Assembly: GCF_918698095.1 (NCBI RefSeq)
Contig: NZ_CAKKLY010000037.1
Span: forward strand, 1-46,176
DNA length: 46,176 nt
From: Arthrobacter sp. Bi83
GTDB taxonomy: Bacteria; Actinomycetota; Actinomycetes; Actinomycetales; Micrococcaceae
Direction of reading: 5' to 3'
Shown here: positions 1 to 8,141 of the stretch, piece by piece
Numbering within the stretch: position 1 is the first letter of the stretch
Layout of the letters: every line of letters starts with the position of its first letter
Notes under the pieces: generated by a model
The model's database searches: none
What the model saw: only the letters and a program-made list of their open reading frames with translations
Told to the model about the DNA's origin: nothing
Position numbers and translations under genes: made by a program

Positions 1-7
1 TACAAGG

Positions 8-126
8 GTTACGGCGGTCATAGCGTGGGGGAAACGCCCGGTCCCATTCCGAACCCGGAAGCTAAGACCCACAGCGCCGATGGTACTGCACCCGGGAGGG
101 TGTGGGAGAGTAGGTCACCGCCGGAC
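8..126 (+). rRNA. rrf: 5S ribosomal RNA
   Basis: The stretch has the typical actinobacterial 5S sequence: it begins GTTACGGCGGTCATAGCG, carries the conserved CCCATTCCGAACCCGGAAG block, and ends with GGTCACCGCCGGACA, which pairs with the 5' end. Length is about 119 nt, as expected. It is complete, so the window starts just after a 23S gene and this is the last gene of an rRNA operon. The exact ends are uncertain by a few bases. Confidence 0.95.
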
Positions 127-139
127 ACTATTTACGGCC

Positions 140-177
140 AAGGCCCCGACAGCAAATGTCGGGGCCTTCGCTCTTTA
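140..177 (+). terminator. rRNA operon terminator
   Basis: An 11-bp perfect stem (AAGGCCCCGAC 140-150 with GTCGGGGCCTT 158-168) and a 7-nt loop are followed by CGCTCTTT. It lies 14 nt after the 5S gene, so it most likely ends the rRNA operon. Confidence 0.85.
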
Positions 178-250
178 ACCCGAAAACCAACCACACCACC
201 GCATGCACCGGCCCCTATTTTCGGCGAGCACAACCAGAGCCCGGCTCGGG

Positions 251-270
251 CTTCGACGGGCTCAACCACC
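251..270 (-). repeat. Dispersed GGTTGAGCYTGTCGAAAC motif, diverged copy
   Basis: Read on the minus strand this is GGTTGAGCCCGTCGAAGC, matching 16 of 18 positions of the copy at 45213. It lies in the non-coding stretch between the 5S terminator and the next gene. Three closer copies occur at 6803, 45058 and 45209. Confidence 0.5.
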
Positions 271-319
271 AGCCCGCACCAGCGATCCTGTCGGTCTCGA
301 GGTTGTAGAGTTGGTGCCC

Positions 320-814
320 ATGGAAAACCTCTTCAGCCACGCTGCCGGCCCCGGCGCCAATCAGCCTGATCCCTCCATCGAATTGGATCCGGTGATCTGC
401 ACCGTGGTTGTGCCTGGACCTGTATCCCGGGCCTTCATGGGGTTTACGGACCATACGCATTTGTGGTGGCCCATGGAGGAGCACAGTGTCTTCGGTACGG
501 GGTCGCACGTTGAGTTTGAGGAAAACCTCGTCCTTGAGACGGCGGACGATGGCAAGACCACTTCGTGGGGAACCATCGATGATTGGCAGCCGCCGTTGTC
601 GTTCCACGCGTCCTGGTATCCGGGAACCACAGCGTTGTGGTCTACGGAGCTGAGGGTCGCGTTCAGAGCCGTGGATGGGGGCACCGAGGTGCGCCTGGTC
701 CATGACGGCTGGGAGGGCGCGGAGGACCCGTCCGCGACCCGCGCCAGCTACGACAAGGGTTGGCCGGATGTCCTCGCAAGGTTTGCCCGCTTCATGGGCG
801 TGCCAGCTAGCTGA
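320..814 (+). CDS. SRPBCC (AHSA1/START-like) domain protein
   Basis: The product is 164 aa. It has the features of an SRPBCC ligand-binding fold: an early beta strand after a proline (VPGPVSRAFMGFTD), a WWPM segment, and a C-terminal helix (WPDVLARFARFMG) that would close the cavity. Family members bind small hydrophobic ligands or act as Aha1-type cofactors; no specific ligand can be named. The ATG at 320 was chosen because the upstream in-frame extension from 203 reads like non-coding sequence and contains the dispersed repeat. The ribosome site is weak. It converges on the LacI gene and overlaps its 3' end by 8 nt. Confidence 0.75.
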   Translation: MENLFSHAAGPGANQPDPSIELDPVICTVVVPGPVSRAFMGFTDHTHLWWPMEEHSVFGTGSHVEFEENLVLETADDGKTTSWGTIDDWQPPLSFHASWYPGTTALWSTELRVAFRAVDGGTEVRLVHDGWEGAEDPSATRASYDKGWPDVLARFARFMGVPAS

Positions 815-1826
815 TCGATGGCGGTACGGCGGTACTCGACCGGATAACGAACTTCGTGGGGTACTCGGTATCGACTGCCGGCCGGCCGGCGCCGCCGTCG
901 AGCCCCTCCAGCAAGAGGCGCACCGCCAGCGCCCCCTGGCCGCGGGGATCCTGGTCAATGGTGGTGAGACCGAAGAGTTCACCGAGCTCGTGCCCGTCCA
1001 AACCGATGACGGACAGATCTTCCGGGACCCTGAGGCCGAAGTCGCGGGCAGCGAGGATGGCGCCGATGGCCATTTCATCGGAAGCGGCGAAGACCGCGGT
1101 GGGACGCTCAGACGGGCTGCCGAGGAGCTGACGAGCCGTGGCGTAGCCGCCCTGGATGGTGAAATCAGCGGTGGCAATCCACTCCGGCCGGACGTCGTGC
1201 CCTGCATCCCGCATGGCCATTTCAAAACCTGCGAGCCGCGTGCGCGGGATCTTGAAGTCCTGTTCATAGACTGAATCTCCGGTCAGATGCGCGATCCTGG
1301 AGTGGCCCAGCCGGATGAGGTGGTTCACCGCCGCTTCGGACAGGCCGTGGTCGTCGATCCGGATGGTGGAGGCGCCCTGGAGCGGGCCGCCAATGCCCAC
1401 GATGGGCCGGTGCACAGCCAGCATCTGCCCGATCTCCGACTCCGTCAGGGCCAGCGAAACGGCTATCACGGCGTCTACGCGCTGGCGGAGCAGGAAGTCC
1501 TTGAGGACGCTCTGCCGGCGCGCTGAGCCCTCACTGACGTTGTACAGCGTCAGGTCATAGCCGGCGTCCAGCAGCGCCGCAGAAACGCCCTCCACCACCG
1601 ACGAGAAGTACCAGCGGTGGACGGAGGGGACCACGAGCCCGATGTTGTAATTGCGGCCGGAGGCCAGGCTCGAAGCCTGGTAAGACGGCACGAAACCGAG
1701 ATCGGAAGCCGCCGCCTGGGCACGTTCGCGGCTCTTCGGCGACACGTTGCCCTTGCCGCTCAAGGCCCGCGAAACGGTGGCTATGGAGAGCCCGGCACGT
1801 TCCGCGACGTCCTTGATGCCGGCCAT
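807..1826 (-). CDS. LacI-family regulator of an alpha-glucoside gene
   Basis: The 339-aa protein begins with a typical LacI helix-turn-helix (residues 4-24, KDVAERAGLSIATVSRALSG) and hinge, followed by a periplasmic-binding-like effector domain (about 60-330, with GLVVPSV, VFAASDEMAIG and SVIGLDGHE). It is the second gene after the GH13 glucosidase on the same strand, only 4 nt behind its stop codon, so the two are almost certainly co-transcribed. By position it should repress the glucosidase by binding the two LacI-type palindromes at 3608-3621 and 3686-3699 and be released by a sugar such as maltose or isomaltose. The start has a GGAGAG ribosome site 8 nt upstream. Confidence 0.93.
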   Translation of the reverse strand: MAGIKDVAERAGLSIATVSRALSGKGNVSPKSRERAQAAASDLGFVPSYQASSLASGRNYNIGLVVPSVHRWYFSSVVEGVSAALLDAGYDLTLYNVSEGSARRQSVLKDFLLRQRVDAVIAVSLALTESEIGQMLAVHRPIVGIGGPLQGASTIRIDDHGLSEAAVNHLIRLGHSRIAHLTGDSVYEQDFKIPRTRLAGFEMAMRDAGHDVRPEWIATADFTIQGGYATARQLLGSPSERPTAVFAASDEMAIGAILAARDFGLRVPEDLSVIGLDGHELGELFGLTTIDQDPRGQGALAVRLLLEGLDGGAGRPAVDTEYPTKFVIRSSTAVPPSIS

Positions 1827-1830
1827 GTTG

Positions 1831-3576
1831 TTAGCTCTCCGTATCCTCTGCTGAAATCCTCAACCAAACGGTCTCTCCAGAGCCTAATCCATGCCAGCCC
1901 TCGGTTCCGTAGTCCCTGGCGGAGCTGCGCAGCAGCACTTCACCCGCAGGCAGTTCGAGGGCGTCTTGGCCGACATTCATGACCACCAGGATGTTGCCGT
2001 TGAGGAAACCCAACGAGGCGCCGGTGCACCACTCTTCGGCCCACGACAGTGAACCGCGGCCGAGGCCGAGTTCGCGGCGGACCGCCAGCATGCGCCGGTA
2101 CAGGTTCAAGTGCGACGACGGGTCCCCGGCCTGGGCGTCCCGGGCCAGTTCGGCGAAGCTCGCCGGCTGCGGCAGCCAGGGGTCCTGGCCGGAACCAAAG
2201 CCGTGGTGCGGCTCGGAGGCACGCCACGGCAGCGGGACGCGGCAACCGTCGCGGCCCAGCCGGGCGCCTCCGGTCCGCGCGAACGTAGGATCCTGCCGCT
2301 GGTGGTCGGGGATGTCGATGCCGTCGGGAAGGCCAAGCTCCTCGCCCTGGTAGATGTAGGCACCGCCAGGCAGGCCCAGCATGAACAGGGTGGCAGCTGC
2401 GGCCCGGGTTCTGCCCAGGTCGTGATCCGGCTGGGGGTCCTGGGGCCCGATTCCGTCGCCTTCGCGCGGTGACGACCAGTAGTAGCCGAAGCGGGTGGCG
2501 TGCCGCACGACGTCGTGGTTGGACAGTACCCAGGTGCTGGGCGCGCCCACGGCGTCCAGCGACGTCAGAGACTCGGTGATGACGTGCCGCAGCCGGTGGA
2601 TGTCCAAGCCGGCATGCAGGTAGGGGAAGTTGAACGCCTGATGCATCTCGTCCGGCCGGACCCACTCGGCCAGGCGGGACAACGGCTCTACATTGGCCTC
2701 GGCGCACAGGATGCGGTCGGGGCCGTACTCTTCAAGGATGCGGCGCCAGTTCCGGAAGATGTCGTGCAGGGCCGGCTGGCCGAACATGGGGGCTGCATGC
2801 CCCGGGAAGCCATCGATGCTGGTGCCGTCGGCGCGTCCGCCCCAAGCAGGAAGCCCGGGCGCCTTGACCAAGGCGTGGGCCACGTCCACGCGGAAGCCGG
2901 AGACGCCGCGGTCCAGCCAGAAGCGCAGCACGCGCTCAAACTCGTCGTGGACGGCCTGGTTGTCCCAGTTGAAATCAGGCTGGGAAGAGTCGAAGAGGTG
3001 CAGGTACCACTGCCCCGGTGTTCCGTCCGGCTCGGTGATCCGTGTCCAGGCCGGACCTCCAAAGTGCGACTCCCAGTTGTTGGGCGGCTCCTCGCCCGCG
3101 GGGCCTGTGCCGTCCCGGAAGATGAACATGTCCCTCTGCGGGGTGCCCGGCCCTGCGGCCAGCGCAGCCTGGAAATCGCGGTGCTGGTCAGAGCAGTGGT
3201 TGGGGACCAGGTCCACGATCACCCTGATGCCGAGCCGGTTGGCCTCGGACACCATTCCGTCGAAGTCGCCGAGCGAGCCGAACAGCGGGTCCACATCGCA
3301 GTAGTCACTGACGTCATAGCCTGCGTCGCGCTGGGGGGAGCGGTAAAAGGGTGAGAGCCACACCGCGTCGATGTCCAGTTCGGCCAGCTGCGGCAGTTCC
3401 GCCGTGATGCCGGCGAGGTCGCCGATCCCGTCGCCGTTCATGTCCCGGAAGGACCGCGGGTACACCTGGTAGATGACGGCCGATCGCCACCAGCCGTGGG
3501 CATTGTCAGCGGCGTGGACGGGTGTCAGGGAGCCGGCCAGCGGCGAAGGGGAATGCAGTAATGAGTCAACAGACAT
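1831..3576 (-). CDS. GH13 alpha-glucosidase (oligo-1,6-glucosidase type)
   Basis: The 581-aa enzyme hydrolyses terminal alpha-glucosidic bonds of maltose- or isomaltose-type oligosaccharides. All GH13 landmarks are present: QVYPRSFRDMNGDGIGDL near residue 37 (calcium loop), DLVPNH at 122-127, the nucleophile D231 in GFRVDVAHAL, the acid/base E293 in CAEANVE, and D355 in LSNHD. No signal peptide is seen, so it is cytoplasmic and should act on imported sugars. It leads a two-gene operon with a LacI regulator. There is no Shine-Dalgarno site; a TAAACT -10 box ends 6 nt before the ATG, which suggests a leaderless mRNA. The exact linkage preference cannot be told from sequence alone. Confidence 0.93.
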   Translation of the reverse strand: MSVDSLLHSPSPLAGSLTPVHAADNAHGWWRSAVIYQVYPRSFRDMNGDGIGDLAGITAELPQLAELDIDAVWLSPFYRSPQRDAGYDVSDYCDVDPLFGSLGDFDGMVSEANRLGIRVIVDLVPNHCSDQHRDFQAALAAGPGTPQRDMFIFRDGTGPAGEEPPNNWESHFGGPAWTRITEPDGTPGQWYLHLFDSSQPDFNWDNQAVHDEFERVLRFWLDRGVSGFRVDVAHALVKAPGLPAWGGRADGTSIDGFPGHAAPMFGQPALHDIFRNWRRILEEYGPDRILCAEANVEPLSRLAEWVRPDEMHQAFNFPYLHAGLDIHRLRHVITESLTSLDAVGAPSTWVLSNHDVVRHATRFGYYWSSPREGDGIGPQDPQPDHDLGRTRAAAATLFMLGLPGGAYIYQGEELGLPDGIDIPDHQRQDPTFARTGGARLGRDGCRVPLPWRASEPHHGFGSGQDPWLPQPASFAELARDAQAGDPSSHLNLYRRMLAVRRELGLGRGSLSWAEEWCTGASLGFLNGNILVVMNVGQDALELPAGEVLLRSSARDYGTEGWHGLGSGETVWLRISAEDTES

Positions 3577-3582
3577 TGGGCA

Positions 3583-3621
3583 AGTTTAGAGGCAGCGCAG
3601 GTCGGAATGAAAGCGCTTCCA
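3583..3621 (-). promoter_or_regulatory. Leaderless GH13 promoter with LacI operator 1
   Basis: On the minus strand, a TAAACT -10 hexamer (3588-3583) is followed by 6 nt and then the GH13 ATG, placing the transcription start on the start codon. The palindrome TGAAAGCGCTTCCA (3608-3621) covers the -35 region. Its CG-centred AAGCGCTT core is typical of LacI-family operators. Confidence 0.65.
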
Positions 3622-3633
3622 GTGCGTAGTAGG

Positions 3634-3663
3634 TTGACAGTTTCGGTAATACTCCCGTGTAGA
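3634..3663 (+). promoter_or_regulatory. Possible promoter for the FAD-linked oxidase
   Basis: TTGACA (3634-3639) is a perfect -35 box; TGTAGA (3658-3663) lies 18 nt on as a weak -10. It points towards the oxidase gene and sits between the two LacI-type operators, so repression by the LacI protein could affect both directions. Confidence 0.4.
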
Positions 3664-3685
3664 AGCGTCAGGACCTTCACTGGAT

Positions 3686-3699
3686 TGGAAGCGCTTGCA
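3686..3699. promoter_or_regulatory. LacI-type operator 2
   Basis: TGGAAGCGCTTGCA shares the AAGCGCTT core with operator 1. The two are 78 bp apart, compatible with a DNA loop. Confidence 0.65.
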
Positions 3700-3779
3700 T
3701 TCCGATAGGTGAGACGTAACTCACGGGACTGGGCGGACATCTAGACTGGGAGGCACGTGTGACGGAAACGGGAGACCCA

Positions 3780-5150
3780 ATGAGCAGCATTGCTGACGAA
3801 CTCACGTCAAACCTGGGGCCAGGAAAAGTAGTCCAGGACCCGGCCGTCCTGGCCGCCTACGCGGTGGACCAGGCGCCGGTGCTGGACTATCAGCAGCCGC
3901 TCGCTGTGGTCTTTGCGGAGTCGGTGGCGGACGTACAGGCAACCGTGAAGAGCTGCGCCGCGCACCTGGTTCCACTTGTGGCGCGGGGTGCCGGAACGGG
4001 GGTCTCCGGAGGAGCCCACGCCACCGAGGGGTCGGTCGTTCTGAGCCTCGAGCGGATGAACCGGATACTGGACCTGAACCCGGACGACGAGACCGCCGTC
4101 GTGGAACCGGGAGTGGTCAACGCAGACCTGAACGATGCTGCCGCCAGACACGGCCTGATGTTCGCGCCGGACCCGGCGAGTTTCAGGATGTCCACGATCG
4201 GCGGGAATGTAGCCACGAACGCCGGCGGGCTGCGTTGCGCCAAGTACGGAGTGACACGCGACTCTGTGCTGGCGCTGGATGTGGTGCTCGCCGACGGTTC
4301 GCTCATCCGCACCGGCCACCAGACCTTCAAGGGCGTGGCAGGCTACGACCTCACCGGGTTGTTCGTCGGATCGGAGGGGACGCTCGGGATCGTGGTGGGC
4401 GCAACAGTGCGGCTCAAGTACCTGCCGCGGGAGGTGCACACTATCGCAGCCTTCTACCCTGACTTTCGGCAGGCAGCCGCCGGCGTGCTAGCCGTGGGCA
4501 GGGCCCGCGTACAGCCGGCCATCATGGAACTGCTCGACGGCGGGTCGCTCACGCAGCTGGATGAGATCCACGGCTCGGACCTGGCGTCGAGGGGGGCCTC
4601 CCTCCTGCTGATCCAGACCGACGGCTTCGGGGCAGCGGCGGAGGCCGCCGTCGTGCGGGATGTGCTTGCCGCGGGCGGCGCGGTGGTGACCACCGAAGCC
4701 AGCGAGGAAGCCGAGCAGCTGGTGGAACTGCGGCGCAACAGCCGCGGCGTCGAAGTGGACGACCAGTACCGGGTGGGCGAGGACGTGGCAGTGCCCCGTT
4801 CGCGGCTGGTGGACTACGTGGCAGCTCTCGAATCGCTGGCTGAGGTCCACGAAGTGAAACTCAAGGTGGTGGCCCACGCCGGCGACGGGAACCTGCATCC
4901 CACGTTCTGGGTGGACCGCGTGAATGACCTTGTGGACGCTGATGCGATGCAACGCCTGAACAAGGCACTGGATGCGTCAATCGCGGTTGCACTGGACATG
5001 GGCGGCACCATCACGGGGGAGCATGGCATCGGGCAGTACAAGCTGCGCTGGCTGAGCCTGGAGCAGCCGGAACCCATCCGTGAACTGCAGCGACGGGTCA
5101 AAGAGCTCTTCGACCCCGCAGGCATACTGAACCCGGGCAAAGCGATTTAA
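3780..5150 (+). CDS. FAD-linked oxidase, glycolate/D-lactate oxidase (GlcD) type
   Basis: The 456-aa protein belongs to the vanillyl-alcohol-oxidase-type flavoprotein family that oxidises 2-hydroxyacids. The N-terminal half is a PCMH FAD-binding domain (LVARGAGTGVSGGA, VEPGVVNADL, TIGGNVATNAGGLR, GSEGTLGIVV). The C-terminal cap has the conserved HAGDGNLHP and GEHGIGQYK motifs. It could act on glycolate, D-lactate or a related acid; the natural acceptor is unknown and no glcE/glcF subunits are nearby. The ATG at 3780 has GGGAGA 4 nt upstream; a GTG at 3759, 7 codons earlier, also has a good site (GGGAGG) and cannot be excluded. It is divergent from the GH13 gene. Confidence 0.88.
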   Translation: MSSIADELTSNLGPGKVVQDPAVLAAYAVDQAPVLDYQQPLAVVFAESVADVQATVKSCAAHLVPLVARGAGTGVSGGAHATEGSVVLSLERMNRILDLNPDDETAVVEPGVVNADLNDAAARHGLMFAPDPASFRMSTIGGNVATNAGGLRCAKYGVTRDSVLALDVVLADGSLIRTGHQTFKGVAGYDLTGLFVGSEGTLGIVVGATVRLKYLPREVHTIAAFYPDFRQAAAGVLAVGRARVQPAIMELLDGGSLTQLDEIHGSDLASRGASLLLIQTDGFGAAAEAAVVRDVLAAGGAVVTTEASEEAEQLVELRRNSRGVEVDDQYRVGEDVAVPRSRLVDYVAALESLAEVHEVKLKVVAHAGDGNLHPTFWVDRVNDLVDADAMQRLNKALDASIAVALDMGGTITGEHGIGQYKLRWLSLEQPEPIRELQRRVKELFDPAGILNPGKAI

Positions 5151-5157
5151 CGCAGCT

Positions 5158-5232
5158 GTGCCATAACAAGCAGTGGCACAACAAGCAGTGCCTCAATAAG
5201 CAGCGCCACAACCGGCCGTGCCACTGGCAGCG
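5158..5232 (+). repeat. Five tandem 15-bp repeats
   Basis: Five consecutive 15-bp units start at 5158, 5173, 5188, 5203 and 5218. The first three are close variants of GTGCCACAACAAGCA; the last two have diverged. They lie 8 nt after the oxidase stop codon and before the convergent DUF4032 gene. No function is visible. Confidence 0.8.
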
Positions 5233-5255
5233 GCGCGTTGGCCGTGCGCTCAGGA

Positions 5256-6674
5256 TCAGTCGTCTGAGTCCGGGTACTCGTCAACGGATTCTTCGTCGCC
5301 GTACCGGGACTCTTCAGTTTCCACTTCCAGGATCTTCAGGAGCCCGGTGTCGGGGTTGAGCATGATGGCTGCCTCATCCCGGCGGTGGCGCAGGATGGAA
5401 TCGATGTAGGACTGCACCGCTTCGGCCAGCGGAATGTGGCGTTCCTGTTTTTCGGACATGTACCAGCGGTGCTCGAGCACTTCGTGCACGGCTTCGGCGG
5501 GTTCCAGTTTTCTTGAGAGGTCGCGGGGGATCGAGCGCACGATGGGTTCGAAGATCTGGCTCACCCAGAGGTGCGCGCTGTATTCCTCGTCCATCTCCGG
5601 ATTGTTGTCCGCGCGGAACGAGTCCATGTCGTTCAGCAGGCGGCGGGCCTGGTTCTCCTGGGCATCCAGCCCGGTGAGGCGCAACAGGCGCCGCATATGG
5701 TGGCCGGCGTCCACGACCTTCGGCTGCAGCTGGATGGTGGAGCCGTTCTGGGTGGTCTTGATCGCGTATTCCTCGACGTCGAAGCCCAGCTCGTTGAGGC
5801 GCCGGATGCGGGCGCCCACCCGCCAGCGTTCGCCAAGTTCGAACGATTCCTTTTCGGTCAGCTCCATCCAGAGGCGGCGGTAGCTTTCCATGATGAGCTC
5901 GCTCGTGGCCACCGGGTCCACCTTCTCCTCGATCAGGCCGCCGTCGAGGAGGTCCATGAGCTCGCCGGCGATGTTCACGCGGGCAATCTCCAGGTCATAC
6001 TCCCGTTGGCCGGTGGAGAGGTCCGGATAGAGTTCGCCGGTTTCCGCGTCCACGAGGTACGCGGCAAAGGCGCCGGCATCCCGGCGGAACAGGGTGTTGG
6101 AAAGCGAGACGTCGCCCCAGTAGAAGCCGATGAGGTGCAGCCGAACCATCAGCAGGGCCTGCGCGTCGATGAGCCGGGTCAGGGTGTCCTTGCGCAGCAT
6201 CTGGGAGAAGAGAGCGCGGTACGGCATGGAGAACTTGAGGTGGCGTGTGACGAGTACAGGGTTAAGGGGCCTGCCGTCCGGGGTGGTGCGGCCGGTGATG
6301 ACGGCGACGGGTTCCACACAAGGGACATCCAGCCGGGCCAGCTTCCGGAGCATGTGGTACTCGTGGCGGGCAACGTGTTCGGAGGTTTCCTTGATGGCGA
6401 TGACGGACCCGCCCAGGTGTGCGAAGCGCACGATGTGCCGCGAGATGCCGCGGGGGAGGGCGGCCAGGTTCTCGGTCGGCCAGTCTTCGAGCGCAATGTG
6501 CCACGGCAGGTCCAGCAGTTCCGGATCCGCGGCGGCCGCAGTGATATTCAGGGAACTGGAGACCAAGGACGCTTTTTCATCGTTCGCACTGGCGGCTTCG
6601 AACCGCGGCAGCTTGCCGATCTGCCCGTAGTCGGTGGGTTCGTCATGCCACTGGGCGCTGTATTCCTCGGTCAT
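5256..6674 (-). CDS. DUF4032 family protein with kinase-like fold
   Basis: The 472-aa protein matches the actinobacterial DUF4032 family. The N-terminal half resembles a lipopolysaccharide-kinase/RIO-like fold: VIAIKET (about residue 91, candidate ATP lysine), a long central helix, HLIGFYWGDVSLSNTLF (near 182, catalytic-loop-like) and YLVDAETGE (DxE metal site). The remaining 250 residues are mostly helical and end in an acidic tail (YGDEESVDEYPDSDD). The substrate is not known. It is a single gene; the start has only a distant GGAAG upstream. The kinase idea rests on motif resemblance. Confidence 0.85.
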   Translation of the reverse strand: MTEEYSAQWHDEPTDYGQIGKLPRFEAASANDEKASLVSSSLNITAAAADPELLDLPWHIALEDWPTENLAALPRGISRHIVRFAHLGGSVIAIKETSEHVARHEYHMLRKLARLDVPCVEPVAVITGRTTPDGRPLNPVLVTRHLKFSMPYRALFSQMLRKDTLTRLIDAQALLMVRLHLIGFYWGDVSLSNTLFRRDAGAFAAYLVDAETGELYPDLSTGQREYDLEIARVNIAGELMDLLDGGLIEEKVDPVATSELIMESYRRLWMELTEKESFELGERWRVGARIRRLNELGFDVEEYAIKTTQNGSTIQLQPKVVDAGHHMRRLLRLTGLDAQENQARRLLNDMDSFRADNNPEMDEEYSAHLWVSQIFEPIVRSIPRDLSRKLEPAEAVHEVLEHRWYMSEKQERHIPLAEAVQSYIDSILRHRRDEAAIMLNPDTGLLKILEVETEESRYGDEESVDEYPDSDD

Positions 6675-6740
6675 GGCTCAATTCTTCCGTACGTAGGGTC
6701 GGCGTGCCTAAACAGAGTCAGGGTGCCGGTGCTTAACGCC

Positions 6741-6776
6741 CGACGGCGGCCCTTCCGGTTGGGAGGGCCGCCGTCG
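6741..6776 (-). terminator. Terminator hairpin after the sugar-ABC ATPase gene
   Basis: A perfect 13-bp stem (CGACGGCGGCCCT 6741-6753 with AGGGCCGCCGTCG 6764-6776) and 10-nt loop lie between the ATPase stop and the DUF4032 start. There is no clear T-run on the minus strand, as is common in high-GC actinobacteria. Confidence 0.7.
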
Positions 6777-6802
6777 GTTGCTTATTCCGGAGATGCTCTG
6801 GC

Positions 6803-6824
6803 GGTTTCGACAGGCTCAACCGCC
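6803..6824 (-). repeat. Dispersed GGTTGAGCCTGTCGAAAC motif
   Basis: On the minus strand GGTTGAGCCTGTCGAAAC is identical over 18 bp to the copy at 45213. It sits between the ATPase stop codon and its terminator hairpin. Confidence 0.7.
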
Positions 6825-6832
6825 GGTGGGGA

Positions 6833-7918
6833 CTAGTCGCCCAGGCGCAGGCCGGTCTTGGTGTCGAACAGGTGTACGTGTCCGGACTGCGGGCGAACGT
6901 AGATGGACTCACCCTTCATCGGGGGCCGGCGGCCGTCGACACGGGCCACGATGTCGTGGCTCTTGCCGTCCAGCGTGGTGTGACCGTAGACGTAGGCATC
7001 GGCGCCGAGTTCTTCGACGACGTCAACCTCAACCTGAAGACCTTCACCTGCAGCGACCTGCTCGAGGTCCTCGGGGCGTGAACCCAGGGTGACAGTGGCG
7101 CCGTGTGCCTCTTCGAGGACATCGCGGGGAACCGGGTAGACGGTTCCGCCGAACTGGACGCCGCCGTCGACGACGGGGAGTTCCAGCAGGTTCATGGCGG
7201 GGGAGCCGATGAAGCCGGCAACGAAGACGTTCTTGGGCTTGTCGTAGAGGTTGCGCGGGGTGTCCACCTGCATCAGCAGGCCGTCTTTGAGCACGGCGAC
7301 GCGGTCGCCCATGGTCATAGCTTCCACCTGGTCGTGGGTCACGTACACGGTGGTGACGCCCAGTCGGCGCGTCAGGGACGCAATCTGGGTGCGGGTCTGG
7401 ACACGGAGCTTGGCGTCCAGGTTGGACAGCGGCTCATCCATGAGGAAGACCTGCGGGTTACGGACGATAGCACGGCCCATGGCAACACGCTGGCGCTGAC
7501 CGCCGGAAAGGGCCTTCGGCTTGCGGTCCAGGTACGGCTCGAGGTCCAGGAGCTTGGCAGCTTCGCGGACGCGCTCGGCGCGCTCTTCCTTGCTGACGCC
7601 TGCGATCTTCAGAGCGAAGCCCATGTTGTCCGCCACGGTCATGTGGGGGTACAGGGCGTAGTTCTGGAAAACCATCGCGATGTCGCGGTCCTTCGGCGGA
7701 ACGTCGGTGACATCGCGGTCGCCAATGAGGATACGGCCGGCGTTCACATCTTCGAGGCCTGCGAGCATTCGCAGGGAAGTGGACTTGCCGCAGCCGGAGG
7801 GTCCTACGAGGACCAGAAATTCGCCATCAGCGATTTCGATGTTGAGCTTGTCAACAGCGGGCTTCTCTGTGCCCGGGTACAGACGCGTAGCGTTATCAAA
7901 AGTAACTGTAGCCACAGT
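6833..7918 (-). CDS. ugpC: Sugar ABC transporter ATP-binding protein (UgpC/MsmK/MsiK type)
   Basis: The 361-aa ATPase has Walker A GPSGCGKST (38-46), the Q-loop VFQNYALYPHM, signature LSGGQRQR, Walker B VFLMDEP and the H-loop THDQ, followed by a C-terminal OB-type regulatory domain (from about 240) as in MalK. No permease or binding protein is beside it. In actinobacteria such lone ATPases (MsiK) energise several separate sugar importers, and that is the likely role here. The GTG at 7918 gives the conserved start (ATVTFDNATRLYPGTE) and has AAGGGA 9 nt upstream; a GTG five codons earlier would use up that ribosome site. Confidence 0.93.
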   Translation of the reverse strand, partial: TVATVTFDNATRLYPGTEKPAVDKLNIEIADGEFLVLVGPSGCGKSTSLRMLAGLEDVNAGRILIGDRDVTDVPPKDRDIAMVFQNYALYPHMTVADNMGFALKIAGVSKEERAERVREAAKLLDLEPYLDRKPKALSGGQRQRVAMGRAIVRNPQVFLMDEPLSNLDAKLRVQTRTQIASLTRRLGVTTVYVTHDQVEAMTMGDRVAVLKDGLLMQVDTPRNLYDKPKNVFVAGFIGSPAMNLLELPVVDGGVQFGGTVYPVPRDVLEEAHGATVTLGSRPEDLEQVAAGEGLQVEVDVVEELGADAYVYGHTTLDGKSHDIVARVDGRRPPMKGESIYVRPQSGHVHLFDTKTGLRLGD

Positions 7919-7983
7919 TATCAATCCCTTCACCGGCAGGTACGTGCCGGACGATCCGTAGTGAATGGTTCATGTAATTCAGT

Positions 7984-8027
7984 TATGTACTGCTTTATGT
8001 ACTCCCCGGCCTAAGCCGAGGAGTATA
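7984..8027 (-). promoter_or_regulatory. Promoter/operator region of the sugar-ABC ATPase gene
   Basis: A 26-bp near-perfect palindrome (8000-8025, arms TACTCCCCGGC and GCCGAGGAGTA, 12 of 13 pairs) overlaps a minus-strand -10 box TATACT (8027-8022). Just downstream TATGTACT is repeated at 7984-7991 and 7996-8003. This looks like a regulator-binding site; the protein is not identified. Confidence 0.5.
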
Positions 8028-8141
8028 GCGTGACGCCGCACGGTTCCTGTGCGCCACATCACATAGAGAGTATGTCAGATTTATCCCGAATGGTTGCAAA
8101 TGTTACGGAGCTCACACGTGAGATGCCACACGCGGGCCGGA

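Noticed and set aside
203..319. N-terminal extension of the first SRPBCC protein
   Set aside because: The added 39 residues are Arg/Pro/Thr-rich, unlike the fold, and include the dispersed intergenic repeat.
5158..5232. CRISPR array
   Set aside because: The units are contiguous 15-bp repeats without spacers, and no cas genes are near.
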